From positions 372,001 through 436,000 of the forward strand of contig CAVQYC010000003.1 of assembly GCA_963717985.1 (NCBI GenBank): DNA of 64,000 bases. Direction: 5' to 3'. The notes beneath the pieces are model-generated. The model saw only the letters and a list, made by a program, of their open reading frames with translations, had not been told where the DNA came from and searched no databases. This stretch comes from BOG-1155 sp963717985 (GTDB taxonomy: Bacteria; Desulfobacterota; Syntrophorhabdia; Syntrophorhabdales; WCHB1-27). A program made the position numbers and the translations under genes. Each line of letters opens with the position of its first letter. The stretch's first letter is position 1. This document shows positions 43,736 through 52,536 of the stretch, in pieces.

Positions 43736-44863
43736 TTACGGTCTTACCGTAGTCACGTACCTGGGGCCGTCCTTTTCCATTCTTAGTATAACTGCCGATT
43801 TGACTGCATCGCCGTTCTTGTCGAAGCTGATGAGGCCCGTGACGCCCTTGAAATTCTTGAGCTGCGACAAGGCTTTCGTGAGCTGCTCCGGCCCCGGCTC
43901 TTTGAGCTTGTCCAGCGTCTCGAAAAGTATCATGGCTGCGTCGTAGGAAAGGGCCGCGAGGGCGTCAGGCACGCTTCCGTGTTTTTCCTTATATCTTGCG
44001 ATGAACCGCTCTGCTATCTTGTCCTTCTTCTCCGGTGAATAGTGGTTCGTAAAGTATCCGCCGACAATCGCATTCCCCGCGATCTTGATAAGCTCCGGGG
44101 AGTCCCATCCATCGGTGCCTATAAGCGCGCAGTTTACCGCCTTCTCACGGAGCTGCCTCACGATGAGACCGGCCTTGTTGTAATAATCGGGGATAAAAAC
44201 CAGCTCGGGCTTCCTCAGCCGTATCTTCGTCGCAAGGGCCGAAAAATCGACGTCGTCCTTCTGGTAGGATTCGTAGGCAACAATCGACCCCTTGCCCTTC
44301 TCGAAGGTTGACCTGAAGACCTCCGCAAGGCCTCTAGAGTAGTCATTTCCCACATCATAGAGGATTGCCGCGGTCCGCACCTTCAAATCCTTCAATGCAA
44401 AAGCAGCGGCCACATATCCCTGGAAAGGGTCTATGAAGCACGCGCGAAATACGTAGGGCTTTCGCTTACCCTCATAGACCGTGACCTTCGGGTTCGTCGC
44501 GCCCTCGGTTATCATGGGCACCTTATACTTGGTGGCGATCTCGCTTACCGGTATGGAGACCTTCGATGTCAAGGGACCAACAAAAGCAAGCACCTTATCC
44601 TGAGTGATGAGCTTCAGTGCACCGTTTGCGCCTTCCGTCGGGTCGTTCCTGTCGTCGACGATAAACGGACTGATCGTATATTTCCCCGTTTTCGCGTAAT
44701 CTTCGAGGGCAATGTAAAACGCGTTCCTTGACGACTCGCCGAATGTTTTCACGTCGCCGGTCAAGGGGCTGATCAGTCCTATTCTAAGCGTCTCTTTGGC
44801 TCCTGCAAGGCCCGTTGCAAGGAGAAAGATCATTGCCGCTATCGATGCGCTTTTTCTCATCAT
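43736..44863 (-). CDS. livK: Liv-type periplasmic substrate-binding protein
   Basis: The 375-residue periplasmic binding protein (peripla_BP_6) has a signal peptide (MMRKSASIAAMIFLLATGLAGA). The mature part begins LRIGLISPLTGDVKTFGES, with AFVGPLTSKVSIPVSEIA and YDVGNDYSRGLAEVF further in. The ligand is not evident. AGGAG lies 8 bases before the ATG at 44863. It is the first gene of the operon, divergent from serA over 170 bases. Confidence 0.93.
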   Translation of the reverse strand: MMRKSASIAAMIFLLATGLAGAKETLRIGLISPLTGDVKTFGESSRNAFYIALEDYAKTGKYTISPFIVDDRNDPTEGANGALKLITQDKVLAFVGPLTSKVSIPVSEIATKYKVPMITEGATNPKVTVYEGKRKPYVFRACFIDPFQGYVAAAFALKDLKVRTAAILYDVGNDYSRGLAEVFRSTFEKGKGSIVAYESYQKDDVDFSALATKIRLRKPELVFIPDYYNKAGLIVRQLREKAVNCALIGTDGWDSPELIKIAGNAIVGGYFTNHYSPEKKDKIAERFIARYKEKHGSVPDALAALSYDAAMILFETLDKLKEPGPEQLTKALSQLKNFKGVTGLISFDKNGDAVKSAVILRMEKDGPRYVTTVRP

Positions 44864-44986
44864 TTCATTTTCTCCTGTCCTCCGAAGCCACCGGCGCAAA
44901 GGACACGCCCCTCGCTCAAGAAAAGGCGTGTAATATTTAATAGAAAACAGCGCATGTTGTAAAGCCATTTCTGGTTGTATACATTG

Positions 44987-45015
44987 TTGATTTCCTTGCG
45001 GGATGATGGTATCTT
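44987..45015 (+). promoter_or_regulatory. Promoter of serA
   Basis: TTGATT (44987-44992), a 17-base spacer and TATCTT (45010-45015) would place transcription start near 45022, inside the divergent livK-serA region. Confidence 0.45.
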
Positions 45016-45033
45016 TCTTTATTAAATAACACG

Positions 45034-46674
45034 ATGGGCAGGTATTTTTCGGTGAGCCAATTCAGAGTGCTGGTGACGGATACAATTTCAGAAGAGGGCA
45101 TAGAGAGGCTCGTCAAGGACGGGAGCATAGAAGTCGATGTCAGGGTGGGGATCAAGAGCGACGAGCTGGCTGAGATTATAGGTGACTACGACGCCATAAT
45201 CACCCGGAGCGGCACACCTATCACCGCGCCGCTGCTGGCCCGTCCCGGTAAGCTGAAGGTAATCGGCCGGGCAGGGGTGGGCCTCGATAATATCGATATA
45301 GCAGCGGCAAGCAAAAAGGGCATCATCGTGATGAACGCGCCTACCGGCAATACCCTTGCCGCAACGGAGCTGACCATGGGCATTATGCTTGCGGCAGCGC
45401 GGAAGATCCCGCTTGCCCATAATTCCCTCAAGGCGGGTAAATGGGACCGGAAGAAGTTCATGGGAATAGAACTTTACCATAAGATACTCGGCGTGGTCGG
45501 GCTCGGGCGGATAGGCACCAACGTCGCCATACGGTCGAAGAGCTTCGGCATGCGGGTGATCGCCTACGACCCTTATATCAAGAAGAGCAAAGCCGATTCT
45601 CTGGGCGTCATCCTTTACGACAACCTCAACGACGTCTTGCGGGAAGCGGATGTGATTACCTTTCACACCCCCCTCACACCCAAGACAAGGAACATGGTCA
45701 GAAGCAAAGAGATCGCCCTGATGAAAGACGGCGTTATCCTGGTCAACTGCGCGAGGGGAGGCATCGTCAATGAGGGAGACCTCTACGATGCGCTGAAAGC
45801 CGGAAAGATCTTCGGCGTAGGTGTCGACGTATTTGAAAAGGAGCCTGCCGGGGCCAACAAGCTGCTGGAGCTGGATAATGTCTATGCCACACCCCATATA
45901 GGAGCGAACACGCAAGAGGGGCAGAATGCGGTTGCCCTCATTATCGCCGAGCAGGTCTACGACGCCCTCCACGGCAAGCCTTATCAGAACGCGGTCAACA
46001 TACCTTTCATGAAATCTCAGCTCCCTTCCGCAATGCAGCTCTACTTCAGCCTCGCGGAGAAGATGGGGAGACTCTCGGCGCAACTGGCAAAAGGGAGGAC
46101 CTCCGAGATCAAATTCGTGTTGGTGGGCAAGATGTTCGAGGAAGACCTGTGCGAGCGCAAGTTCGATGTGCCTTTCAGCTTTCAGCCGTTTACCATAGCC
46201 GCCCTTAAGGGTTTCCTTGATCATTCCTGTCCTGAGACGGTCACCTTCATCAATGCCCCGTATCTTGCAATGGACAGGAACATCACTGTCGAAGAGTCAA
46301 AGACGGAGCAGTTCGACAAGTTCAACGACCTCTTGGTATTCAAGGTGAAAACAGACGCCATGGAGACCTTGATCGCGGGCACGGTCTTTGCGGACGGCCG
46401 CGGCAGGATCGTGCTTTATGATAAGTTCCGCCTCGACATCGTGCCCGAAGGTACCTTCCTCCACTTCAGAATACTGGACCGTCCGGGGATTATCGGAAAA
46501 GTAGCGACTATCCTCGGCGACAACAACATAAATATCGCGGGCTTCGGCCTCTCAAGAGCGGTGACGGGAGAGGAGGTCGCCTTTGTCTCGGTTGACCATC
46601 CCATCGCCGCCGGTGTCCTTGCAAGCATACATGCTATCGACGGCATGATCGAGGCGAGCGTCATACTCCTGTAA
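45034..46674 (+). CDS. serA: D-3-phosphoglycerate dehydrogenase (type I, with ASB and ACT domains)
   Basis: The 546-residue enzyme commits 3-phosphoglycerate to serine. NAD loop VGLGRIGTNVA (about 151-161), the RGGIVNEGDL segment, catalytic E and H (PHIGANTQEGQ) and a C-terminal ACT domain (FRILDRPGIIGKVATILGDN) are present; the long form is subject to serine feedback in some species. The GTG at 45052 (then SQFRVLVTD) has a better-spaced AGG and may be the true start, making it 540 residues. Confidence 0.95.
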   Translation: MGRYFSVSQFRVLVTDTISEEGIERLVKDGSIEVDVRVGIKSDELAEIIGDYDAIITRSGTPITAPLLARPGKLKVIGRAGVGLDNIDIAAASKKGIIVMNAPTGNTLAATELTMGIMLAAARKIPLAHNSLKAGKWDRKKFMGIELYHKILGVVGLGRIGTNVAIRSKSFGMRVIAYDPYIKKSKADSLGVILYDNLNDVLREADVITFHTPLTPKTRNMVRSKEIALMKDGVILVNCARGGIVNEGDLYDALKAGKIFGVGVDVFEKEPAGANKLLELDNVYATPHIGANTQEGQNAVALIIAEQVYDALHGKPYQNAVNIPFMKSQLPSAMQLYFSLAEKMGRLSAQLAKGRTSEIKFVLVGKMFEEDLCERKFDVPFSFQPFTIAALKGFLDHSCPETVTFINAPYLAMDRNITVEESKTEQFDKFNDLLVFKVKTDAMETLIAGTVFADGRGRIVLYDKFRLDIVPEGTFLHFRILDRPGIIGKVATILGDNNINIAGFGLSRAVTGEEVAFVSVDHPIAAGVLASIHAIDGMIEASVILL

Positions 46675-46690
46675 AACGGGTTTTCAGGTC

Positions 46691-47941
46691 ATGGAACACA
46701 TCACGGCCCTCCGGGGTTTCAGGGACATAGTCGGAGACGAGATCGAGCGGTTCAACCTTATCGAACATGCGACGCGCGCGTATTTTCACCTCCTCGGCTA
46801 CAGGGAAATAGAGATACCCATTCTGGAAAAGACCGAGCTTTTCAAAAGGAGCATAGGCGACACCACCGATATCGTTGAGAAGGAGATGTTTACCTTCACC
46901 GATAGAAGCGGCGATTCGGTAAGCTTGCGGCCGGAGGCCACGGCGGGTATTGTGAGGGCGTACCTCCAGGCATCCCTTTATGCGAAGGAGCGGGCGAGCA
47001 GGCTCTTCACCGTCGGCCCCATGTTCCGCCACGAGAGACCGCAGAAGGGCAGGTTCAGGCAGTTTTACCAGACGGACGTGGAGGTCTTCGGGATAACGGA
47101 CCCGATGGCCGATGCGGAGCTCATCTGGATGATCCGCCTTATTCTCGGGCGCCTGGGCGTTAACAATTACACCATCGAGATAAACAGCGTGGGCTGCAAG
47201 GGTTGCAGGGATCAATTCAGAAAGGCCCTCGTCGGCTTTCTCGAATCAAAGAAGGAAGGTCTTTGCAGCGATTGCGCCGGGAGGCTCGACAGAAACCCCT
47301 TGAGGATATTCGACTGCAAGAACGAGCAGTGCGGCGATGCGATCACGGATGCGCCCGTGATCTTCGACTACCTTTGCGATGCCTGCAGGGAGCACTTCGA
47401 CGGCTGCCTCAGCCGGCTCGGCAGATTGCACGTCCCTTACATCGTGAACAAGAGGCTCGTCCGCGGCCTCGACTACTATACGAGGACCGTGTTCGAATTC
47501 ACCTCGCCCGACCTCGGCGCGCAAAAAGCCTTCGCGGCCGGCGGCAGATATGACAACCTCGTCGAAGAGATGGGAGGACCGTCCGTGCCGGGATGTGGTC
47601 TTGCCATCGGCATGGAGCGCCTCGCCCTTCTGATAAAGGAACTGCCGCCCGGGGAGGCGCCCCTTTACTTCCTGGCGACAGTGGGAGAGAAGGCGGAAGT
47701 ATGGTTGATACCGCTCCTTGAGGCGTTTGTGTCGTCCCAAATGCCCCTTGCCTACGCGCAACCCGCGCGCTCCCTCAAGTCCCAGTTGAAGTATGCCAAT
47801 AGTCTTGGCGCCGATTACGCGCTTATTCTGGCTGACGAGGAAGTGTCGAGAAGCGTCGTTCTCGTGCGTAATATGAAAGACGGTACCCAGAAGGAACTGC
47901 CCCTCGACCCCGCGGCCCTGCCCCGCCTCATCAGAGAATAA
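46691..47941 (+). CDS. hisS: Histidyl-tRNA synthetase
   Basis: The 416-residue class II enzyme contains motif 1 (GYREIEIPILEKTELF), motif 2 (FRHERPQKGRFRQFYQ, about 115-130), the histidine-specific RGLDYYTRTVFEF (about 258-270) and an anticodon-binding C-terminal domain. Four cysteines (CKGC and CSDC, about 165-195) suggest a small metal site in the insertion. It starts 16 bases after serA and is likely cotranscribed. Confidence 0.96.
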   Translation: MEHITALRGFRDIVGDEIERFNLIEHATRAYFHLLGYREIEIPILEKTELFKRSIGDTTDIVEKEMFTFTDRSGDSVSLRPEATAGIVRAYLQASLYAKERASRLFTVGPMFRHERPQKGRFRQFYQTDVEVFGITDPMADAELIWMIRLILGRLGVNNYTIEINSVGCKGCRDQFRKALVGFLESKKEGLCSDCAGRLDRNPLRIFDCKNEQCGDAITDAPVIFDYLCDACREHFDGCLSRLGRLHVPYIVNKRLVRGLDYYTRTVFEFTSPDLGAQKAFAAGGRYDNLVEEMGGPSVPGCGLAIGMERLALLIKELPPGEAPLYFLATVGEKAEVWLIPLLEAFVSSQMPLAYAQPARSLKSQLKYANSLGADYALILADEEVSRSVVLVRNMKDGTQKELPLDPAALPRLIRE

Positions 47942-47970
47942 AAGGAAAAGAGCGAGGACAGGTGCTTTTT

Positions 47971-48008
47971 ATAGGTCCTATAGGTCGTATAGGACTTATA
48001 AGACCTAT
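47971..48008. repeat. 38-bp palindromic intergenic repeat, copy B
   Basis: This element opens with ATAGGTC and closes with GACCTAT, with an internal GGTCGTATAGGAC. It matches 14496-14533 at about 34 of 38 bases. It lies 30 bases past the hisS stop, where it may fold in RNA. Confidence 0.75.
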
Positions 48009-48093
48009 TAAAAAAAGCTCTCGAAATGACACAACACGCGGAAATTCTTTCCCTAGGGCAAGAAAAATATGCCGGCTGAAAGAAACCTCTCCG

Positions 48094-48399
48094 TTATTCG
48101 GGAGATACCATGACGTGACGCAATTGGGCGCCATGAATGAGCACCTGCTTGTCGTGCTGCACGAGGCGCCTACCGGCGGCGTTGTTTCCGGGACGCACAG
48201 GCGCGTTAAGGGGATGCATCGCGAATGCCGGCGTCTGGCTGTGCGGCCGGGCGCCCAGCGCGGGTAAGGTATGCATCATCGGCACGTGTTTTGTCGTGAG
48301 GGCCCCCGCCGATAACGCGAAGGGACAGCCGGCGCCGATCGACATGAAAAGCAGAAAACAAGGAAGGGCCAGAAAGAGAGCTGTTTCACGGGTACTCAT
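48094..48399 (-). CDS. Small secreted or lipid-anchored protein, unknown
   Basis: The 101 residues have a signal-like start (TALFLALPCFLLFMSIGAGC) and then a histidine- and proline-rich mature part with no family I recognise. GGAGGTG lies 5 bases before the ATG at 48399, the main support. A competing frame on the other strand (48137-48481) has no such site. Confidence 0.45.
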   Translation of the reverse strand: MSTRETALFLALPCFLLFMSIGAGCPFALSAGALTTKHVPMMHTLPALGARPHSQTPAFAMHPLNAPVRPGNNAAGRRLVQHDKQVLIHGAQLRHVMVSPE

Positions 48400-48484
48400 G
48401 CGACACCTCCGGGTGATATTCCATGGTCATCCGGATATTACCAGCAAGTTTCATTCCACTCCCCGGCCTCTCTCTTTTTGAGCC

Positions 48485-50167
48485 TCACCCCTCTGCTGCG
48501 ATCTTCCCCCAGGAATCACGAAGCGGTACGATGCGGTTCACTACCAGTCTCTCCGGAGACGAGTCCTTCGAGTCGATGCAGAAATAGCCGATCCTCTCAA
48601 ACTGGTGCCTGTCCCCCCGCCCCCCGGTCTTGAGACTCGGTTCAACGCGACACGAGGAGAGGACTTCAAAGGATGCGCCATTCAGGTAATCCATGATATC
48701 ACCATCCGCGCCTGCCGGATCGGGGACCCGGAAGAGCCTGTCGTACAACCGAACCTCCACGGGGACCGAATGCTCCGCCGATACCCAGTGGATAACCCCC
48801 TCTACCTTCCGCCCGCCGGCAGGAGGGCCGCTTCTTGTCTCGGGGTCATACGTACAGTGGACCTCAGTCACCTCGCCGGTCGTTTCGTCCCTGACCACGC
48901 CGGCAAACTTGATGACATACGAGTTTCTGAGCCTTACCTCGCGTCCGGGCGCGAGCCGCTTGTACTTCTTCGGAGGCGTTTCTTCAAAATCATCCATTTC
49001 AATATAGAGGACCCTGGAAAAGGGTACTTTGCGCGTGCCCATCTCCGGGTTCTGCGGATGATTCGCACATTCGAACTCTTCTGCCTGCCCTTCCGGATAG
49101 TTGTCGATGACCACCCGCAGAGGCCGCAGGACGGCCATTGCGCGCGGCGCCCTCACGTTCAGATCTTCGCGCACACAATGCTCCAGAAGGCCGATATCAA
49201 CGAGGTTCTCATGCTTGGCAACGCCGATCCTTGCGCAAAATGTCCTGATGGCCTCCGGTGTGTAACCCCGTCTTCTCATTCCCGCCACCGTGGGCATGCG
49301 GGGATCATCCCATCCCGTCACGTAGCCTTTTTCGACCAACTCGATAAGCCTGCGCTTGCTGAGGACCGTGTAGCTGACATTAAGGCGGGCAAATTCGATC
49401 TGTCGGGGACGCTCGCCCTCGACGAGATGTTCCAACACCCAATCGTAAAGGGGCCGGTTGTTTTCAAATTCGAGAGTGCAGATCGAATGGGTAATCCCTT
49501 CGATATAGTCGGAAAGACAGTGGGCAAAATCGTACATGGGGTAGATAATCCAATCCGTGCCGGTGCGGTAGTGACCGGCCCGTTTGATGCGGTAAATGAC
49601 CGGGTCCCTCATGACGACGTTCGGTGAAGCCATATCGATTTTTGCGCGGAGCACGCGGCTTCCGTCCTCGAACTCCCCTGCCCGCATCCGCGCAAAGAGA
49701 TCCAGGTTCTCTTCGACCGGCCGCGTCCGGAACGGACTCTCCCTGCCCGGCTCGGTGAGGGTCCCGCGATACTCGCGTATCTGATCCGGCGTCAGGTCGC
49801 ACACGTAGGCCAGGCCTTGGGTGATGAGGTTGACCGCATATCCGTAGAGCCGGTCGTAGTAGTCGGAGGCATAAAAAAGCCGGTCGTCCCAGTCGAAGCC
49901 TAGCCAGTGCACGTCGGTGATAATCGACTCCACGAATTCGAGGGATTCGCCGCTTGGGTCCGTGTCGTCCATCCGCAGATTGCAGGTACCCCCATACTGG
50001 GCACCGATGCCGAAGTTGAGACAGACAGACTTCGCATGGCCGATGTGGAGATAGCCGTTAGGCTCCGGCGGGAACCTCGTGGCGACACGGCCGTGCTTCT
50101 TTGTCGCGAGGTCATCGTCAATGATTTCCCGGATAAAATCGGTTGGAGGAGCAGCGTCACCAGACAT
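48485..50167 (-). CDS. glnS: Glutaminyl-tRNA synthetase
   Basis: The 560-residue class I enzyme has RFPPEPNGYLHIGHAKS (HIGH motif, about 31-47), the MDDTDPSGE motif and VLSKRRL (KMSKS-like, about 270). The usual C-terminal anticodon beta-barrels are present. GlnRS is patchily distributed outside gammaproteobacteria and eukaryotes, so its presence points to direct glutaminylation in this organism. Length fits the family (about 555). Confidence 0.95.
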   Translation of the reverse strand: MSGDAAPPTDFIREIIDDDLATKKHGRVATRFPPEPNGYLHIGHAKSVCLNFGIGAQYGGTCNLRMDDTDPSGESLEFVESIITDVHWLGFDWDDRLFYASDYYDRLYGYAVNLITQGLAYVCDLTPDQIREYRGTLTEPGRESPFRTRPVEENLDLFARMRAGEFEDGSRVLRAKIDMASPNVVMRDPVIYRIKRAGHYRTGTDWIIYPMYDFAHCLSDYIEGITHSICTLEFENNRPLYDWVLEHLVEGERPRQIEFARLNVSYTVLSKRRLIELVEKGYVTGWDDPRMPTVAGMRRRGYTPEAIRTFCARIGVAKHENLVDIGLLEHCVREDLNVRAPRAMAVLRPLRVVIDNYPEGQAEEFECANHPQNPEMGTRKVPFSRVLYIEMDDFEETPPKKYKRLAPGREVRLRNSYVIKFAGVVRDETTGEVTEVHCTYDPETRSGPPAGGRKVEGVIHWVSAEHSVPVEVRLYDRLFRVPDPAGADGDIMDYLNGASFEVLSSCRVEPSLKTGGRGDRHQFERIGYFCIDSKDSSPERLVVNRIVPLRDSWGKIAAEG

Positions 50168-50250
50168 CTTTTCACCTCGAGTGCAGGATAATTATCGATA
50201 AAAAAAGCTTCCGGACAGTATACAACAGTTTTACCGGCTGTCTCTCCTTT

Positions 50251-51348
50251 TTATTGAAAAGACCGCGCGACCCCCTTTCCGTCCTGACAGATGCCGCAGT
50301 CGTTGCACCTGCTCTCCTCACCGTCATCCCTATAGGTCCCTTCTTCACCATACAGGTTTTCCATGAAGACCCCTTGCCCCTCCCTTCCCCTGACGTAGCC
50401 GTTTTCCAAGGGAATTTTCCCGAGGCCGCCTGTGATATCGAGGGCATAATGGGGGATACACAAACCCGACACCGATTTCCGCAAAGCACGCATAATACTG
50501 ATGCCGGTTTCGAGCCGGACCTTGAAATGGGTCGCTCCCAGGACATCGTCAAGTTGAAAGAGGTAGTAGGGCTTCACGCCCAGTGTAACGAGTTTTTCAA
50601 AAAGCCGCGCGAGAATATGGCGGCAATCGTTGACCCTCCTGAGAAGCACGGTCTGGCTGATGATGACTGCGCCTGCTTCCCGCAGCGCCCTCACAGCGCC
50701 GGTGAATTCGGGCGTCACTTCCCGGGGATGGTTGATATGGATGATGAACCACAAGGGGCAATATCTCTTTATCGCCTGTCTGTGGCGCTCCAGACCCTCC
50801 GGGAAGACAACAGGCACCCTCGTGCTTACCCGTAACACGCCTAGACGCCTTATTTTGCGGAGCCTCCCCAGCACGTACTCCAGCTCCGCGGGCTGGAGCA
50901 TCAACGGGTCTCCTCCCGAAATAATTACTTCACCTATCTCGTCGCATTCCTCCAGATAGGTGAGGGTCTCCTCCCTTGAGTCTTGAGGCCGGAACTCCCT
51001 GCCCACAAGCCGTCTCCGGTTACAGAAACGGCAATACATGGCACATTCTGTAGTGACGAGGAATACACCGCGACCCGGATAACGCATAAAAAAGGAAGGA
51101 GTGACGGAAATCAGGCTCTCACCGAGCGGATCCGTCACCCCCTGTCCGCCCAGCTCGGCAGCCGTTGGGACAGCTTGAAGCCGTATGGGACAGAAGGGGT
51201 TTTCCCGCTCCATAAGGCTGCCGTAAAAGCGGGGCACCCTGAAGGGATAGACCGCCGAAACCCGCCCTATTTCCTTTGCCGACTCGCCGTCCAGGCTTAT
51301 AAGGCCGGAAAGACCCTCAACGTCCGATATCAGTCTGCCTCCGTCCAT
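50251..51348 (-). CDS. KamA-family radical SAM protein (lysine 2,3-aminomutase/EpmB-like)
   Basis: The 365 residues carry the radical-SAM cluster motif in TTECAMYCRFCNRRR (about 113-127), GGDPLML, and a PLP-binding region near the C-terminus. This is followed by an unusual tail with clustered cysteines (CNDCGICQDG, about 346-355). The family shifts the amino group of lysine or related residues. It is shorter than classical KamA (416) and closer to EpmB, but no epmA or efp is nearby, so the substrate is open. Confidence 0.87.
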   Translation of the reverse strand: MDGGRLISDVEGLSGLISLDGESAKEIGRVSAVYPFRVPRFYGSLMERENPFCPIRLQAVPTAAELGGQGVTDPLGESLISVTPSFFMRYPGRGVFLVTTECAMYCRFCNRRRLVGREFRPQDSREETLTYLEECDEIGEVIISGGDPLMLQPAELEYVLGRLRKIRRLGVLRVSTRVPVVFPEGLERHRQAIKRYCPLWFIIHINHPREVTPEFTGAVRALREAGAVIISQTVLLRRVNDCRHILARLFEKLVTLGVKPYYLFQLDDVLGATHFKVRLETGISIMRALRKSVSGLCIPHYALDITGGLGKIPLENGYVRGREGQGVFMENLYGEEGTYRDDGEESRCNDCGICQDGKGVARSFQ

Positions 51349-51516
51349 AGAGCTTCGTTGCGCTTTTAGTCGAGGCCACCCTTGATGTATCCATGAGCTT
51401 CCAAGGCTCAGCCGGGGAGACAGGATACAGCCTCACTGTAGCAGCGGGGCTCCTGTCGGATGCGGGTAACCTTCCGAGGGTGCTGATGTTTTACGCTCAG
51501 GTGAGCGACAGCAAAG

Positions 51517-51539
51517 GGAGGGTAAGGGGGTTACCCTCC
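51517..51539. terminator. Perfect 9-bp stem-loop between kamA-like gene and pal
   Basis: GGAGGGTAA (51517-51525) and TTACCCTCC (51531-51539) enclose five G. It lies downstream of pal on the minus strand. No U-tract follows directly, so it is only a candidate terminator. Confidence 0.4.
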
Positions 51540-51580
51540 TCGCCATTTTCTCTTCTATCTTTCCGTCTTTCCGTCAATTA

Positions 51581-52111
51581 CTACTGAAGCGGGGTGAAAT
51601 TATCTCTTCTGTTTTTCGCCCATGCCGCTTCGTTATGTCCGGGATCTACAGGCTTCTCTTTGCCGTAGCTGACCGTTTCCAGACGCTTGGGGTCTGCGCC
51701 GAGGTTCACCAGGTAAGACTTTGCGGCGTCAGCCCTTTTCTGACCGAGGGCCAGGTTGTACTCAACGGTTCCCCTTTCGTCGCAATTCCCTTCGATCCTC
51801 ACCTTGCCCTGATTCGCCTGCATCCACGCATAATCCTTATTCAGTATCTGGGCATCGCCAGGTCTTATGTTGTACTTGTCAAAATCGAAATAGATATCTT
51901 TCAGTACCTCGGCAACGACGACGGGTGCCGCGGGTGCTTCTTTCTTCATCACGATTTCCGGTTTCTGCGTTGGCGCAACTACCATCTTTTTTTCCGGTGC
52001 TGCCGGCGGCGGCGTTTCTCCCTTCATCTTCTGCTCGAAGCATGAACAACCGGCGAGGCTCAATCCCACTAGAACAACCAGTAGCACGAGACCAAGAGAT
52101 TTGAGTTTCAT
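51581..52111 (-). CDS. pal: Peptidoglycan-associated lipoprotein Pal
   Basis: The 176 residues comprise a lipoprotein signal (LVGLSLAGC), a Pro/Lys/Ala-rich linker, and an OmpA-like peptidoglycan-binding domain (IYFDFDKYNI, IEGNCDERGTVEYNLALG, NRRD near the end). Pal ties the outer membrane to the cell wall as part of Tol-Pal; tolA/B are not in the window. The second of two close ATGs (52111) stands 9 bases after AGGAGG. Confidence 0.94.
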   Translation of the reverse strand: MKLKSLGLVLLVVLVGLSLAGCSCFEQKMKGETPPPAAPEKKMVVAPTQKPEIVMKKEAPAAPVVVAEVLKDIYFDFDKYNIRPGDAQILNKDYAWMQANQGKVRIEGNCDERGTVEYNLALGQKRADAAKSYLVNLGADPKRLETVSYGKEKPVDPGHNEAAWAKNRRDNFTPLQ

Positions 52112-52117
52112 AATCAT

Positions 52118-52165
52118 AATCCTCCTTTGATAAGGGGTATTGAATCCTCTTTTAATAAGGGGTAT
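52118..52165. repeat. Tandem 23-bp repeat over the pal ribosome-binding site
   Basis: Units at 52118-52140 and 52143-52165 agree at 21 of 23 positions. On the minus strand the gene-proximal unit carries AAAGGAGG and the distal one AAAGAGG, so the Shine-Dalgarno region of pal has been duplicated with a 25-base period. Confidence 0.7.
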
Positions 52166-52203
52166 ATCCATGTGGACATACCCCCCCTGAAATGAAGGCC
52201 AGA

Positions 52204-52440
52204 CTATTTTGCTGGTGCTGGTGCGGGCGCGGGCGCAGGTGCAGGCGCTTCGCCCGGTTTCGCCGGCTCACCCGGTTTCTCGGGAGCAGGTGCCGTAGCC
52301 TCTGGAGCAGGAGCGGCAGGAGCAGTCTTAGCTTCCTCCTTTGCCGCCGGTGGCTTCTGATCACCCGACGGCCCGCAGGCAACCAAGGCAAAACTCGCCA
52401 AAAACGTAATAGCTATAAACAGCACTAAAAGTTTCTTCAT
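52204..52440 (-). CDS. Short Pro/Ala-rich lipoprotein
   Basis: The 78 residues start at the ATG at 52440 (AGGAGGT about 8 bases upstream). A lipoprotein signal (FLASFALVACG) is followed by a low-complexity body of Pro, Ala, Glu and Lys ending in repeated AP pairs. It is probably an extended spacer anchored in a membrane. It lies directly upstream of pal and may be cotranscribed with it. No family is recognised. Confidence 0.65.
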   Translation of the reverse strand: MKKLLVLFIAITFLASFALVACGPSGDQKPPAAKEEAKTAPAAPAPEATAPAPEKPGEPAKPGEAPAPAPAPAPAPAK

Positions 52441-52536
52441 TCTGTTCACCTCCTTTCTCTTGGCATTTTCTCTTTGACACTCTTAGATGCACACATCTTT
52501 AATGCATACTACAATATAAGAATCAAAACAAGAAAA

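Noticed and set aside
45088..46224. 378-codon minus-strand frame
   Set aside because: Antisense to serA, no recognisable motifs.
48137..48481. 114-codon plus-strand frame
   Set aside because: Lacks a ribosome-binding site; the minus-strand frame with GGAGGTG and a signal peptide is preferred.
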